Below are positions 48,820 to 57,110 of a DNA stretch of 64,000 nt, in pieces (the stretch's first letter is position 1; the number at the start of each line of letters is the position of its first letter). The stretch is from the NCBI RefSeq assembly GCF_000708885.1, contig NZ_JEOE01000008.1, positions 54,790 through 118,789 on the forward strand, read 5' to 3'. The position numbers and the translations under genes are program-made. The DNA is from Cellulomonas sp. HZM. Lineage in GTDB: Bacteria > Actinomycetota > Actinomycetes > Actinomycetales > Cellulomonadaceae. A model generated the notes under the pieces. It saw nothing but the letters and a program-made list of their open reading frames with translations. It did no database searches and was not told the origin of the DNA.

Positions 48820-48849
48820 TTGACTGTTAGGAAACCTACCTAATAGTTT
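48820..48849 (+). promoter_or_regulatory. csnR promoter with ROK/CsnR-type operator
   Basis: TTGACT (48820-48825) is a good -35. TAGTTT (48844-48849) fits a -10 at an 18-base spacing (TAATAG at 48841 is an alternative with 15). The spacer holds the palindrome TTAGGAAACCTACCTAA (48827-48843, 7 of 8 half-site pairs nearly conserved), the form known for actinobacterial ROK regulators such as CsnR. A repressor bound here would block RNA polymerase, so the operon should be autorepressed and induced by chitosan oligosaccharides. Confidence 0.65.
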
Positions 48850-48901
48850 GAGCCGCAGGTCCTCGACGACGAGGGCGGCGGTCGACGACGATCGGAGCGC
48901 G

Positions 48902-50065
48902 ATGTCTGCGGTGAACCAGCCGGGCAAGCCCGGGCTGCTGCGCGAGCTGAACGACCGCGCCGCGCTCGCGCTGCTCCTCGAGCACGGGCCGCTCACGCGC
49001 GCCCGGATCGGCGAGCTCACCGGGCTGTCCAAGCCCACCGCGTCGCAGGTCGTCGCGCGGCTCGAGGCCGCGGGGCTCATCGCGGAGGTCGGCGAGGTCA
49101 CCGGCGCGCGCGGCCCCAACGCGGCGACGTACGCGGCACGGGGGGACCGCATGCTCGCGGTGGCGGTCGACGTACGGCCGTACCGCGTCGTCTCGACGGT
49201 CGTCGACGCCGCGGGCACCGAGCACCCCGTGGCGGAGGTCGAGCTCGCGCACAACGCGTCCGAGCGCTCCGCGGTGGGAGACATCAGGGCGGCGATCGAC
49301 GCCGCGTGCAGCGCCGCCGGCGTGGACCGCGAGCGCGTCGTGACCGCCATGGTCGGGCTGCAGGGGGCCGTCGACCCGCGCACCGACGACCTCGCGTTCA
49401 CCGGCCTCATGCCCGGCTGGCCGCGCCGCCAGGTGCGCGCCGAGCTCGAGAAGGGGCTCGAGATCGACGTCCGCATCGACAACGACGTCAACCTCGCCGC
49501 GGTCGCGGAGCGCGAGCACGGGTCGGTCGAGGCCGACGAGGACTTCGCGCTGCTGTGGCTCGGCGACGGGCTCGGCGTCGCGCTGCACCTGCGCGGCGAG
49601 CTGCACCGCGGCGCTGCCGGCGGCGCGGGCGAGATCGGCTACCTCCCCGTCGTGACGGGTGACGGCTCGTCGTCGGCCGACCTGCAAGACCTCGTCGGCG
49701 GCGTCGCCGTGACCCGCGTGGCGCGCGCCCACGGGGTGCGCGGCCGACGCCTCGACCAGGTGCTCGACGCGCTCGCGACGTCCGACGAGCGCGACGCCGT
49801 CCTGTCCGAGCTCGCACCGCGCGTCGCCGCGGGCGTGCTCCCCGTCCTCGCCGTGCTCGCCCCGCACCGGGTCGTGCTCGGTGGACCGACCGGCATGGCC
49901 GGCGGTCAGGCCCTCGCCGACCAGGTGCGGGCGCACATCCGCAGGACCACCAGGTGGTCCCCGACCGTCTCCGCCAGCACCGTGCCCGATCAGCCGGTGC
50001 TGCGGGGAGCACGCGCCGTCGTCGGCGCCGACCTGCGCAGCAGGCTGCTGGACCTCGTCAGCTAG
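48902..50065 (+). CDS. csnR: ROK-family transcriptional repressor (CsnR-like)
   Basis: A 387-residue ROK repressor: N-terminal winged helix (LLLEHGPLTRARIGELTG, LSKPTASQVVARLEAAGLI) and a ROK sugar-kinase-like domain (LAVAVDVRPYRV, NDVNLAAVAEREHG, GAAGGAGEIGYLP). The Cys-rich zinc motif of typical ROK kinases is absent, as expected for a pure regulator of this subgroup. The ATG at 48902 follows CGGAG. It heads an operon with ABC transporter, GH4, sugar kinase and GH46 chitosanase, the same order as Streptomyces csnR-E-F-G-H-K, and a ROK-type operator lies in its promoter. The symbol rests on this synteny. Confidence 0.85.
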   Translation: MSAVNQPGKPGLLRELNDRAALALLLEHGPLTRARIGELTGLSKPTASQVVARLEAAGLIAEVGEVTGARGPNAATYAARGDRMLAVAVDVRPYRVVSTVVDAAGTEHPVAEVELAHNASERSAVGDIRAAIDAACSAAGVDRERVVTAMVGLQGAVDPRTDDLAFTGLMPGWPRRQVRAELEKGLEIDVRIDNDVNLAAVAEREHGSVEADEDFALLWLGDGLGVALHLRGELHRGAAGGAGEIGYLPVVTGDGSSSADLQDLVGGVAVTRVARAHGVRGRRLDQVLDALATSDERDAVLSELAPRVAAGVLPVLAVLAPHRVVLGGPTGMAGGQALADQVRAHIRRTTRWSPTVSASTVPDQPVLRGARAVVGADLRSRLLDLVS

Positions 50066-50160
50066 CACCCACACCGACCCGCACCAGGCGACCGGCGCCC
50101 GCCGGACGTCCCTGCAGCACACCCTCAGCACATCCCCAGCACCCGAAACGGAGTCACGTC

Positions 50161-51498
50161 GTGCGATACCGCTCAGTCCTCGCCGTCCCCGCTCTCGTGT
50201 CGCTCGCCCTCGTCGCCGCGTGCAGCGGCGGGTCGAGCGGCGGCGGCCCCACCGCGGCGGCGTCCGCGCCGCCCACGGTCACGGGCACCATCCAGTTCTG
50301 GCACTTCTTCACCGACCGCGAGGCGGACGTCATCCAGGGCGTCGTCGACGACTTCGAGAAGGCCAACCCCGGCGTCAAGGTCGAGGTCAAGTCCGGGCAG
50401 GACGACCAGAAGATGCGCCAGGCCATCTCCGCGGGCCAGCCCATCGACGTGGGCCTGAGCTACTCGACCGACCAGGTGGGTCCGCTCTGCTCGTCGGGCG
50501 ACTTCGTCGACCTCACGTCGTTCATCACGCGCGACAAGGTCGACCTCGACCAGATCCCGCAGACCGTGCGCGACTACACGCAGTTCGACGGCAAGCGCTG
50601 CACGATGCCCGCGCTCGCCGACGTCTACGGGCTCTACTACAACAAGAAGCTGCTCCAGGCGGCGGGCTACACGCAGCCGCCCAAGACGCTCGCCGAGCTG
50701 TCCGACATGGCCGTCAAGCTCACGACGTACAACAAGGACGGCTCGATCAAGCAGCTGGGCTTCATGCCGCTGCTCGGCTACTACGAGAACGCGGAGGCGC
50801 ACTGGGCGCCGTCGGCCGACGCGAAGTGGCTCAACGAGGACGGCACGTCGGCGATCGGGTCGTCGCCGGGCTGGCCGGTGCTGCTGCAGTGGCAGAAGGA
50901 CATCGTCGACAGGCTGGGCGGGTACGCCAAGCTCGCGAAGTTCCAGGCCGGGCTGGGCGAGGAGTTCTCCGCGCAGAACGACTTCCAGACGGGCCGCGTC
51001 GCGATGAACCTCGACGGCGAGTACCGCACCGCGTTCATCGCCGACCAGGCGAAGGACCTCGACTACGGCACCGCGCCCTTCCCGTCCGCGCAGGGGTACG
51101 AGAGCACCTACGGCGGCGGGTACATCACGGGGAACATCGTCGGGATCGGCAAGGGGTCCAAGAACCCCGAGGCCGCGTGGGCGTTCATCAAGTACCTCAC
51201 GACGAACACCGACGCCCAGGTCAAGCTGTCGAACGGGCTCAAGAACGTGCCGACGATGCACGACGCGATCGTCTCCCCGCAGCTCGAGGTCTCGGAGCAG
51301 TTCAAGACGTTCCTCGACATCTTCGAGAACGAGCACTCGTCGACCACCCCGCCGTCGGCCATCGGCGCGGAGTACCAGACGATCTTCGGCACCCACACCG
51401 CCAAGTGGCAGCAGGGCAAGGTCGACGACCTCTCGGCGATGCTCAAGCAGGTCGACGACGAGATCGACGCAGCCGTGAAGCTGCAGGGCGGGAGCTGA
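50161..51498 (+). CDS. csnE: Chitosan-oligosaccharide ABC transporter binding lipoprotein (CsnE-like)
   Basis: A 445-residue family 1 solute-binding lipoprotein: signal peptide with lipobox VAAC (Cys21), then GTIQFWHFFTDREADVI, YSTDQVGPLC, the VYGLYYNKKLLQAAGY hinge region, MNLDGEYRTAFI and a C-terminal helical tail. It should capture GlcN-containing oligomers released by the chitosanase of the same operon; the substrate is inferred from the neighbours. The GTG start lies 96 bases after csnR. Confidence 0.85.
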   Translation: MRYRSVLAVPALVSLALVAACSGGSSGGGPTAAASAPPTVTGTIQFWHFFTDREADVIQGVVDDFEKANPGVKVEVKSGQDDQKMRQAISAGQPIDVGLSYSTDQVGPLCSSGDFVDLTSFITRDKVDLDQIPQTVRDYTQFDGKRCTMPALADVYGLYYNKKLLQAAGYTQPPKTLAELSDMAVKLTTYNKDGSIKQLGFMPLLGYYENAEAHWAPSADAKWLNEDGTSAIGSSPGWPVLLQWQKDIVDRLGGYAKLAKFQAGLGEEFSAQNDFQTGRVAMNLDGEYRTAFIADQAKDLDYGTAPFPSAQGYESTYGGGYITGNIVGIGKGSKNPEAAWAFIKYLTTNTDAQVKLSNGLKNVPTMHDAIVSPQLEVSEQFKTFLDIFENEHSSTTPPSAIGAEYQTIFGTHTAKWQQGKVDDLSAMLKQVDDEIDAAVKLQGGS

Positions 51499-51501
51499 CG
51501 C

Positions 51502-52437
51502 ATGGCCTCGGCGATCCGCCGCCGGCGCACGGTCACGGCGTACCTGTTCTGCACGCCCGCCCTGCTCGGCATGCTGGTGTTCTTCGTGTTCCCCCTGGTC
51601 ATGACGGTGTACTACTCGTTCACCTCGTTCGACCTGTCGAACGCGCCGCGCTGGAACGACTTCGCGAACTGGAAGTTCCTGTTCGGCCAGGACCCCCTCA
51701 TCGGCAAGGCCGCGCTGAACACGCTGTGGTTCGTCGCGATCCTCGTGCCGGTGCGGATCGCCGGGGCCATGCTCGTCGCGTGGGCGCTCACCCGCGCCCG
51801 GCGCGCGTCCGGTGCGCTGCGCACCGTCTACTACCTGCCCGCGCTCGTGCCCCCGGTGGCCTCGACGATCGCGTTCGTGTTCCTGCTCAACCCCGCGACC
51901 GGGCCGGTGAACCGGCTGCTCGCGGCGTTCGGGATCCACGGGCCGGGCTGGTTCACCGACCCCGCGTGGGCCAAGCCGGCGCTCGTCCTGCTCGGCCTCT
52001 GGGTGCTCGGCGACATCATGGTGATCTTCCTCGCCGCGCTCCTCGACGTGCCGACCGAGCAGTACGAGGCCGCCGAGCTCGACGGCGCCAACGGTGTGCA
52101 GCGGTTCTGGTACATCACGCTGCCGAACATGGCGCCCGTGCTCGTGTTCGCGCTGATCACGGGCATCATCGCGGCGCTGCAGTACTTCACGGAACCGGCG
52201 GTCGCGTCGGCCACGGCCATGGGCAAGTCGTCCGTGGGTGCGGGCACCAGCACGCTGCTGGGCTGGCCCGACGAGTCGACCCTGACCTACGGCCAGCTCC
52301 TGTACTCGAAGGCCTTCGGCGCGAACCTGTTCGGGTACGCCTCCGCGATGGCGGTCGTGCTGTTCGTCGTCGCCGGGCTGGCCACCGCGGTGCTGCTGCG
52401 CCGGTTCCGCTCGCTCACGCCGGAGGTGGCGAGTTGA
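51502..52437 (+). CDS. csnF: ABC transporter permease (CsnF-like)
   Basis: A 311-residue inner-membrane permease of the MalF/UgpA type with six predicted helices and the EAA loop (YEAAELDGANGVQRFWYITLP). It begins 4 bases after csnE and overlaps csnG by 4 bases. With CsnG it forms the importer channel; the ATPase must be supplied from elsewhere, as in Streptomyces where MsiK serves several sugar importers. Confidence 0.88.
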   Translation: MASAIRRRRTVTAYLFCTPALLGMLVFFVFPLVMTVYYSFTSFDLSNAPRWNDFANWKFLFGQDPLIGKAALNTLWFVAILVPVRIAGAMLVAWALTRARRASGALRTVYYLPALVPPVASTIAFVFLLNPATGPVNRLLAAFGIHGPGWFTDPAWAKPALVLLGLWVLGDIMVIFLAALLDVPTEQYEAAELDGANGVQRFWYITLPNMAPVLVFALITGIIAALQYFTEPAVASATAMGKSSVGAGTSTLLGWPDESTLTYGQLLYSKAFGANLFGYASAMAVVLFVVAGLATAVLLRRFRSLTPEVAS

Positions 52438-53327
52438 CCGCCACCGCCACGCGTCCTGCCCGGCCGCCCCGGGTCCGTCCGACGAGCTCCGAGCAGGGCC
52501 GTCGGCGCCGATCGCCCGTCGTCTTCGTCGCCGACCACGCGCTGCTCGTCGCGCTCGCCGTGATGTTCCTCGCGCCCTTCGTCTTCGTGCTGCTCACCGC
52601 GGTCATGTCGCCGCAGCAGGCTGGGACGGCGTTCGCGTGGCCCACGTCGTGGCACTGGGAGAACTTCGCCGAGGTGTTCCACAAGCTGCCGATGCTCAAG
52701 TACTTCGGCAACTCGTTCCTCTACGCCGGGCTCGCGACGGCGTTCATGCTGGTGTCGTCGGTGCCCGCGGCGTACGCGCTCGCGCGCATCCAGTTCCGCG
52801 GGTCGCGGCTCATCCTGCTGGCGATCATCGGGGCGATGCTGCTGCCGCCGCAGGTGACGTCCGTCCCGCTGTACGTCATGTGGTCGAAGGCGGGGCTGAC
52901 CGGCAGCCTCTGGCCGCTGATCCTGCCGAACCTGCTGGGCGACGCGTTCTCGATCTTCCTGCTGCGGCAGTTCTTCCTCACGATCCCGCGCGAGTACACC
53001 GAGGCGGCGCGGATCGACGGCTGCGGCGAGGTGCGCACGCTGCTGCGCGTGGTCCTGCCGATGGCACGTCCGGGCATCGCGGCGACGTCGATCTTCCTGT
53101 TCTTCGCGTCGTGGAACGACTACTACGGGCCGCTGCTCTACACCTCCGAGAACGAGTCGGCGTGGCCCGTCTCGTACGCGCTCGCGCAGTTCCGCGGTGC
53201 GCGCTCGGTGGACTGGAACCTCACGATGGCCGCCACGCTGATCGCGATGGTGCCGGTGGTCGTCGTCTTCCTCGCCGCGCAGCGCTCGTTCGTGCGCGGC
53301 GTGACCCTGACAGGAGTGAAGGGATGA
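52434..53327 (+). CDS. csnG: ABC transporter permease (CsnG-like), TTG start
   Basis: A 297-residue permease of the MalG/UgpE type with six predicted helices and the EAA loop (YTEAARIDGCGEVRTLLRVVLP). The start is a rare TTG at 52434, overlapping the csnF stop as TTGA; a full GGAGG ribosome site 7-8 bases upstream (52422-52426) decides it. The 3' end overlaps csnH by ATGA. Confidence 0.86.
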   Translation: MTATATRPARPPRVRPTSSEQGRRRRSPVVFVADHALLVALAVMFLAPFVFVLLTAVMSPQQAGTAFAWPTSWHWENFAEVFHKLPMLKYFGNSFLYAGLATAFMLVSSVPAAYALARIQFRGSRLILLAIIGAMLLPPQVTSVPLYVMWSKAGLTGSLWPLILPNLLGDAFSIFLLRQFFLTIPREYTEAARIDGCGEVRTLLRVVLPMARPGIAATSIFLFFASWNDYYGPLLYTSENESAWPVSYALAQFRGARSVDWNLTMAATLIAMVPVVVVFLAAQRSFVRGVTLTGVKG

Positions 53328-54589
53328 AGCTCACCGTCATCGGCGGCGGGTCCACGTACACGCCGGAGCTCGTGGACGGGTTCGCCCGGCTGCGCGAGCT
53401 GCTGCCGCTCGAGGAGCTGTGCCTCGTCGACCCCGACCCGTCGCGGCTCTCGCTCGTCGGCGCCGTGTCCCAGCGCATGTTCGCGCACGCCGGCTACGAC
53501 GTGCGGGTCACGACGACGTCCGACGTGGTCGCGGGCGTGTCCGACGCCTCCGCGGTGCTGTTCCAGCTGCGCGTGGGCGGGCAGGCGGCGCGGCACCGCG
53601 ACGAGACCTTCCCGCACGCGTGCGGGTGCATCGGGCAGGAGACCACCGGGCCGGGCGGGTTCGCGAAGGCCTTGCGGACCGTGCCGGTGGTGCTCTCGCT
53701 CGCGGAGCTCGTGCGGCGGCACGCGCGGCCGGACGCGTGGATCGTCGACTTCACCAACCCCGTGGGGATCGTGACGCGCGCGCTGCTCTCCCACGGGCAC
53801 CGGGCCGTGGGGCTGTGCAACGTGGCGATCGGATTCCAGCGGCGGTTCGCCGGGATGCTCGGGGTCGCGCCGTCGGCCGTGCAGCTGGACCACGTGGGGC
53901 TCAACCACCTGACGTGGGTGCGCGGGGCCACGGTGGACGGGGTCGACCGGCTGCCCGCGCTGCTGTCCGCGCACGGTGCGGAGATCGCCGACGAGGTCGA
54001 GCTGCCGCCCGCGCTGGTCGAGCTGCTGGGCGTCGTCCCGTCGTACTACCTGCGCTACTACTACGCGCACGACGAGGTGCTCGCCGAGCAGACGGCCCCC
54101 GGGGCGCTCACGCGCGCGGAGTCGGTCATGGACGTCGAGGCCGAGCTGCTCAAGGAGTACGCCGACCCCCGCGTCGTCACCAAGCCCGAGGCGCTGACCC
54201 GCCGCGGGGGAGCGTTCTACTCCGAGGCGGCGGTCGACCTGCTCGCCTCGCTCACCGCCGACCGCGGCGACGTGCAGGTGGTCAACGTGCGCAACGACGG
54301 CACGCTGCCGTTCCTGCCCGACGACCACGTGGTCGAGGTGCCCGCGGTGGTCGGCGGCTCGGGCGTCACGCCGCTGGCCGTCGCGCCGTTGGCACCCGAG
54401 GCGGCCGGCCTCGTCGCGCACGTCGCCGCGTACGAGCGGCTCGCGCTCGACGCGGCCGTGCACGGCGGGAGGGCCCGCGTCGAGCGGGCGCTGCTCGCGC
54501 ACCCGCTCGTGGGCCAGTACGACCGCGCGGTGCGCCTGACCGACGAGCTGCTCGCCGCGAACGCCGAGCACCTGGCGTGGGCGCGGTGA
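53324..54589 (+). CDS. csnH: Family 4 glycoside hydrolase (6-phospho-beta-glucosidase-like, CsnH)
   Basis: A 421-residue GH4 enzyme, which uses NAD and a divalent metal to split glycosides by oxidation-elimination. Seen: NAD-binding VIGGGSTYTPELVDGF, ETTGPGGFAKALR, VDFTNPVGIVTRAL, the metal-site GLCNVAIGF (Cys) and VGLNHLTW (His), and YYYAHDEVLAEQ. GH4 members of the phospho-glucosidase group need a 6-phosphate. Since the adjacent kinase could supply that and the operon handles chitosan, it probably cleaves GlcN-containing disaccharides (inference). It is translationally coupled to both neighbours. Confidence 0.88.
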   Translation: MKLTVIGGGSTYTPELVDGFARLRELLPLEELCLVDPDPSRLSLVGAVSQRMFAHAGYDVRVTTTSDVVAGVSDASAVLFQLRVGGQAARHRDETFPHACGCIGQETTGPGGFAKALRTVPVVLSLAELVRRHARPDAWIVDFTNPVGIVTRALLSHGHRAVGLCNVAIGFQRRFAGMLGVAPSAVQLDHVGLNHLTWVRGATVDGVDRLPALLSAHGAEIADEVELPPALVELLGVVPSYYLRYYYAHDEVLAEQTAPGALTRAESVMDVEAELLKEYADPRVVTKPEALTRRGGAFYSEAAVDLLASLTADRGDVQVVNVRNDGTLPFLPDDHVVEVPAVVGGSGVTPLAVAPLAPEAAGLVAHVAAYERLALDAAVHGGRARVERALLAHPLVGQYDRAVRLTDELLAANAEHLAWAR

Positions 54590-55608
54590 GCGTGCTGCTC
54601 GCCGTCGACGGCGGCGGGAGCAAGACCGACGTCCTGGCGCTCGACCGCGACGGGCGCGTGCTGGGGCACGCGCGCGGGCCGGGGTCGTGCCCGCAGGTCA
54701 TCGGGGTGGGGCCCGCGCTCGCGGTGGTCGACGGGCTCGTGCGGTCGGTGCTGGGCTCGTCGGACGTCGCGCACGCGGGGATCTACCTGTCGGGGCTCGA
54801 CCTGCCCGTCGAGATCGACACGTTCGTCACGGCGCTCGGCACGCTGCCATGGTTCTCGTCGGCCGCCTCCGCGGTGGTCGACAACGACACGTTCGCGCTG
54901 CTGCGCGCCGGCACGCCCGCGCACGAGGCCGTCGCCGTGGTGTGCGGGACGGGGATCAACTGCGTGGGCCGACGAGCGGACGGGGCGACCGCGCGGTTCC
55001 CCGCGCTCGGTCACATCTCGGGCGACTGGGGCGGGGGCTCGGAGCTGGGACAGCTCGCGCTCTGGCACGCCGCGCGGGCGCTCGACGGCCGCGGTCCGGC
55101 GACGTCGCTCGTCTCGCTGGTGCCGGCCGCGCTGGCGCGCGGGTCGCTGCCCGAGGTGATCGAGGACCTGCACTTCGGGCGGCTGCCGGGGGGCGTGCTG
55201 ACGACGCTCGCGCCCGTGCTGCTCGCGGCGGCTGCTGGCGGCGACGCGGTGGCGCGCTCGGTCGTCGAGCGGCAGGCCGACGAGGTCGCGACGCTGGCCC
55301 TCGTCGCGCTGCGGCGGCTCGAGCTGCTGGACCGGCCCGTGCCGGTGGTGCTCGGCGGGGGAGTGCTCGCCGCGCGGCACCCGCTGCTGCAGGACGGGAT
55401 CGCCGCGCGGCTGGGCGTCGACGCGCCGCTGGCTCACCTCGAGGTGGTCGCTGCGCCGCCCGTGCTGGGGGCGGCGTGGCTGGTGCTGGAGTCGGCGGGT
55501 GCGTCGTCGGCTGCGCTCGCGCGGGTCGCGGCGGAGGCGTCGTCCCTCGGTCTCGGGGCTGCGGTCGTCCCGGTCGAGGGCAGGGTCGAGCCGGAGCCCG
55601 CGCTGTGA
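54586..55608 (+). CDS. csnK: BadF/BadG-type sugar kinase (CsnK-like, amino-sugar kinase)
   Basis: A 340-residue ASKHA-fold kinase of the BadF/N-acetylglucosamine-kinase family: phosphate-1 motif LLAVDGGGSKTDVLALDRDG, VVDNDTFAL, CGTGINCVG, and GHISGDWGGGSELG. It likely phosphorylates glucosamine or its oligomers with ATP after import. Start GTG overlaps the csnH stop as GTGA; the end overlaps the chitosanase start in the same way. Confidence 0.86.
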   Translation: MSVLLAVDGGGSKTDVLALDRDGRVLGHARGPGSCPQVIGVGPALAVVDGLVRSVLGSSDVAHAGIYLSGLDLPVEIDTFVTALGTLPWFSSAASAVVDNDTFALLRAGTPAHEAVAVVCGTGINCVGRRADGATARFPALGHISGDWGGGSELGQLALWHAARALDGRGPATSLVSLVPAALARGSLPEVIEDLHFGRLPGGVLTTLAPVLLAAAAGGDAVARSVVERQADEVATLALVALRRLELLDRPVPVVLGGGVLAARHPLLQDGIAARLGVDAPLAHLEVVAAPPVLGAAWLVLESAGASSAALARVAAEASSLGLGAAVVPVEGRVEPEPAL

Positions 55609-56537
55609 GCGCGCGGACCGGGCTCGCCCGCCGAGGAGCAGCGGCGGTCGGTGCCGCCGTCGCCCTCGGGCTGGTCGCGGCGGCGTGCTCGTCGGGCGGG
55701 TCGGACCCGTCCGCATCGGAGGCGAGCGCGCCGCCCGCGACGGTCTCGTCAGGCTCGTCGCCGTCCTCGTCGTCGGCCGAAGCCGGACGTCCCGTCTCGA
55801 CCGCCACCGCTGGCGGCGATCTCGCGGGCGCCGCGCTCGCCGAGCCCGCGCGCAAGGAGATCGCGATGGAGCTCGTGTCGAGCGCCGAGAACTCCTCGCT
55901 CGACTGGCGCGCGCAGTACCGGTACGTCGAGGACATCGGCGACGGCCGGGGCTACACCGCCGGGATCATCGGCTTCTGCTCGGGGACCGGGGACATGCTC
56001 GAGCTGGTCGAGGCGTACACCGCCACGTCCCCCGACAACCCGCTCGCCCCCTACCTGCCCGCACTGCGCGCAGTGAACGGCACCGACTCGCACGAGGGGC
56101 TCGACCCGGCTTTCGTCGACGCGTGGCGCACCGCGGCCGACGACCCCGTGTTCCAGGCCGCGCAGGACCACGAGCGGGACACGGTCTACTTCGACCCGTC
56201 CGTCGCGCTCGCAGTCGCGGACGGGCTGGGCGCGCTCGGCCAGTTCGCCTACTACGACGCCGCGGTCATGCACGGTTTCGACGGCATGCAGGGCGTGCGC
56301 GCCCGAGCGCTCGCGCGTGCCGCGACCCCGGCCGCCGGCGGCGACGAGACGGTCTACCTCGACGCGTTCCTCGACGAGCGCGTCGTGGAGATGGACAAGG
56401 AGGAGGCGCACAGCGACACGAGCCGGGTCGACGACGCGCAGCGGGTCTTCCTGCGCGCCGGCAACCTGTCCCTCACGCCGCCCCTGCGCTGGCACGTGTA
56501 CGGCGACCCGTACGAGATCGCCACCCTCCAGGACTGA
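55605..56537 (+). CDS. csn: GH46 endo-chitosanase, exported
   Basis: A 310-residue chitosanase of family GH46 that cuts chitosan outside the cell. The N-terminal signal ends at LVAAAC (Cys28), a possible lipobox, followed by a Ser-rich tether, so the enzyme may stay membrane-bound. The catalytic domain starts at about 75: general acid Glu95 in SSAENSSLDW and general base Asp113 in EDIGDGRGYTAG, which correspond in spacing to Glu22 and Asp40 of Streptomyces N174 chitosanase. GFCSGTGDMLELV and the C-terminal YGDPYEI are also family features. The GTG overlaps the kinase stop, making it the last gene of the csn operon, whereas in Streptomyces csnA is a separate gene. Confidence 0.94.
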   Translation: MSARTGLARRGAAAVGAAVALGLVAAACSSGGSDPSASEASAPPATVSSGSSPSSSSAEAGRPVSTATAGGDLAGAALAEPARKEIAMELVSSAENSSLDWRAQYRYVEDIGDGRGYTAGIIGFCSGTGDMLELVEAYTATSPDNPLAPYLPALRAVNGTDSHEGLDPAFVDAWRTAADDPVFQAAQDHERDTVYFDPSVALAVADGLGALGQFAYYDAAVMHGFDGMQGVRARALARAATPAAGGDETVYLDAFLDERVVEMDKEEAHSDTSRVDDAQRVFLRAGNLSLTPPLRWHVYGDPYEIATLQD

Positions 56538-57071
56538 CGGGCCCACCCGGCCGGTCCGGCCGGCCGGCCGCCGGAGCCGCCAACTCTCGCGACCAAGCAC
56601 TTGGTTGCGCGAAGAGCCCCTGAGACGTGCGGAACTGCTTGGTCGGCGACATCGCGCGTCCCGGTGGTCCGCTGCGCGTCCGGTGGTAGTAGGAAGCGAT
56701 CATGCCGCCGCCTTCAGCGCCCGTCGTGTGGTCGTGGCGGCACGCGGGCCTCGGGCTGGCCTACGCACTGCCCGCGGCGGGCGTCGTGCCGATCGACCGC
56801 GCGGCGGGCAGCGCGCTCGCGGTGGGGGTCCTCCCGGCCGCGTCCCTCGGTCTGCGGGAACACGGGTACGGCGACCCGTACGAGATCACCACCCTCCCGA
56901 TCTGACCGGGCCGCCCTCCGGACGACCGCCCTTCGACCAAGCACTTGGTTGCACGAAACGCCGCCGAGACGTGCGGAACTGCTTGGTCGGCACCGGATGT
57001 GGTCCGATGGGTGACGTTCGGGTGCGCGGGTCCGTACGCGCCGCCGAGACGTGCGGAACTGCTTGGTCGGC
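56487..57071. repeat. Duplicated chitosanase tail plus repeated hairpin elements
   Basis: The 3' end of the chitosanase gene and the hairpin after it occur a second time about 350 bases on (TACGGCGACCCGTACGAGAT at 56499-56518 and 56868-56887). GACCAAGCACTTGGTTGC occurs at 56591-56608 and 56935-56952. A 26-base element ending GGAACTGCTTGGTCGGC occurs without change at 56622-56647, 56966-56991 and 57046-57071. CGACCAAGCA pairs with the end of each element, giving terminator-like hairpins between the convergent chitosanase and radA genes. Apart from one small ORF, no gene is seen in 56538-57110. Confidence 0.8.
56702..56905 (+). pseudogene. Small ORF whose C-terminus copies the chitosanase end
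   Basis: A 67-codon ATG frame whose last residues, YGDPYEITTLPI, mirror the chitosanase C-terminus YGDPYEIATLQD; the rest has one hydrophobic stretch and no family I recognise. It is most easily read as a chance or decayed frame left by the local duplication. No ribosome site is evident. Confidence 0.35.
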
Positions 57072-57110
57072 CGCCGGTGCCGTCGTGGCCGCGGGCGGCG
57101 AACGGTCAGG

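Noticed and set aside
56601..57014. A 137-codon plus-strand frame downstream of the chitosanase
   Set aside because: It runs through repeated hairpin elements, is rich in Cys, Arg and Ser, and has no ribosome site or similarity.
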